From assembly GCA_947396885.1 (NCBI GenBank), contig OX377202.1, positions 6,696,001 through 6,760,000 of the forward strand: a stretch of 64,000 nt of DNA, written 5' to 3'. This DNA is from Heligmosomoides polygyrus polygyrus. Lineage: Eukaryota > Nematoda > Chromadorea > Rhabditida > Heligmosomidae. Position 1 is the stretch's first letter. Every line of letters starts with the position of its first letter. The notes beneath the pieces were generated by a model. The model saw only the letters and a program-made list of their open reading frames with translations, searched no databases and had not been told where the DNA came from. This document shows positions 62,996 to 64,000 of this stretch, piece after piece. A program made the translations under genes and the position numbers.

Positions 62996-63160
62996 TCGAA
63001 CGAGTACATTCGAATAATTAGAATAATTAATTATTCGAATAGTCGAATATTGACATTTCTAGAATTTCGAATATTGAAATGAATTTGAATTCGAACGTCG
63101 AAAGGGAGCCATATATTTATTCGTTTATTCGTTTTCGAACGATTCGAATAAAACGAATTT
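62996..63160. repeat. TTCGAAT-rich AT repeat
   Basis: CTCGAACGAGTACATTCGAA start and repeated ATTCGAATA, as at 26757 and 38560. It lies in the presumed intron after the 62903 exon. Confidence 0.6.
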
Positions 63161-63650
63161 AAAAAAGAAAACGAATAGAATATTTTATTCTGGCAGCTCG
63201 CATACCACGCTGTCGTAGCCGAGCTGCCAGGATTAGCGACACAGACCGAAACCCTCCTACATTTAAGCGGAAAAGATTGAGCCATGCTCTAGTCCAAGGT
63301 GTCTCATCGAGAAGAATTGTGCGCGTTTGTTTCTGATCGCTTGTATAGGGCAAGCGATTCAGAATTCCACATGCCTTCTCCGTGGAGCAATCCTTTCGAC
63401 AATTAACCATCCGGGAAGAATTGAAGAATCGGTTTCTCTCTGCACCTAATCAAACCCCCGAAAATGATGAATCTATGCGAAATCTGTAAGAAAGCAGCAG
63501 GTGCTCCTCCTCCAGTCATGTTCTCCAGATGCTTTTTCATGTTGAATGAAGATTTGTTTCGAAAAATGCTAGAAACTTCTGTTCAAAACTGTGTTTTCAT
63601 GTGGTTTCGCACTCATTTTGGCATTATCTACAAGTTACTTCTCTATAAAG
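63161..63650. other. No supported gene; ORF with ATG at 63464
   Basis: Plus ORF from ATG at 63464 reads MNLCEICKKAAGAPPPVMFS and FFMLNEDLFRKMLETSVQNC, running into the SINE at 63651. It could be an exon start, unproven. A minus ORF at 63159-63410 has no recognisable motif. Confidence 0.25.
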
Positions 63651-63938
63651 GATAAAAGGATAAAGGACGGCGTTATTAAATCTCTTTTGGGATGCGCCAC
63701 GCATTCTACTTCTTCGAGATATCGTGGAGCGATTTGAATATGTATTTGGCCATGCAATGACTTGCGGTGGCCAGCCGATGAACAATTCTGCGCTCTCTCC
63801 TTCCTAGACAAGTCTGTACCAGTTATCCGACCCCGAAGGGATGGAAGGCTTAGTTGTCCTGGGCGGGAAATCCGAACCAGGAACCTGGTATCGGGTGCAC
63901 GCGACAGTCGGCGCCTCCTCCGACTGCGCTACACGCGC
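63651..63938 (-). mobile_element. SINE-A copy, near full length
   Basis: Tail AAAGGATAAAGGACGGCG, body with GTGGCCAGCCGATGAACAA, head GCTACACGCGCCC at right. A small deletion at CAAGTCTGTACCAG. No clear target duplication. Confidence 0.88.
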
Positions 63939-64000
63939 CCTAAATCATACTTGGCTATACGAGCGTTAAGTATAGCGGTTTTTTCCTCGTTGCTGCTGCA

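Overview
This window is eukaryotic genomic DNA made almost entirely of transposable elements. It has no bacterial operons and no long intact host gene. The few plausible coding pieces are short exon-like ORFs, and the best of them has a nematode-type splice acceptor (TATTTCAG) and a GTATGT donor. The mix of elements is RTE-type and CR1-type LINEs, several mariner subfamilies including D37D maT, one Penelope-like fragment and many MITEs. Together with the short TTTTCAG acceptors this suggests a nematode, and I infer a clade V/strongylid (hookworm-like) species. No host gene identifies it.

The most striking component is a tRNA-derived SINE of about 290 bp, called SINE-A here. It has a tRNA-like head with A and B boxes, a long conserved body and a CTTTATC-type tail. 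I count about a dozen near-complete copies and about ten fragments on both strands, several with clear 9-15 bp target-site duplications. One copy sits inside an older SINE-A. Another has an empty counterpart in a paralogous duplicate 12 kb away. The recurrent short ORFs reading PTPEGWKAW or GNPNQEPG are translations of this SINE, not proteins.

The second component is a non-coding long-terminal-inverted-repeat element of about 850 bp, called LTE here, with ends near TACCATTTTCACGTC. It fills much of 9.3-13.3, 27.1-34.7, 40.3-41.1 and 53.9-55.6 kb and serves as landing ground for SINEs, LINEs and MITEs. Other families: CATGTCGCGAA palindromic MITEs; GGATCTATCCTA MITEs with 8-bp duplications (hAT-like); several MITEs with TAA/TTA duplications (PIF/Harbinger-like); TTCGAAT-rich AT repeats; and a repeat built on CTCCACTTTAATG.

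Layout: 0-4.6 kb, maT transposase remnant, a 0.7-kb foldback and a LINE fragment; 4.6-9 kb, AT-rich repeats, MITEs and SINEs; 9-14.4 kb, LTE block; 14.4-16 and 42.2-43.6 kb, GC-rich MITE clusters; 17.6-23.4 kb, LINE and mariner remnants including a CR1-in-mariner nest and an RTE copy; 24.6-29.6 kb, tRNA-like units, MITEs and an RTE inside an LTE; 29.6-34.8 kb, LTEs with SINEs; 35.7-37.4 kb, mariner split by a Penelope-like fragment; 38.9-41.9 and 51.3-52.7 kb, duplicated SINE-rich segments; 43.7-44.3 kb, LINE end; 46.6-48.4 kb, maT element holding a rearranged LINE; 49.7-50.8 kb, AT-rich repeat; 55.2 kb, an element with two tRNA-like units head to head; 57-58.3 kb, mariner with a MITE inside; 60.1-61.0 kb, a compact mariner keeping an open D34D catalytic ORF; 62.9 kb, the best host exon. 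Because insertions nest inside one another, their relative ages can be read directly.
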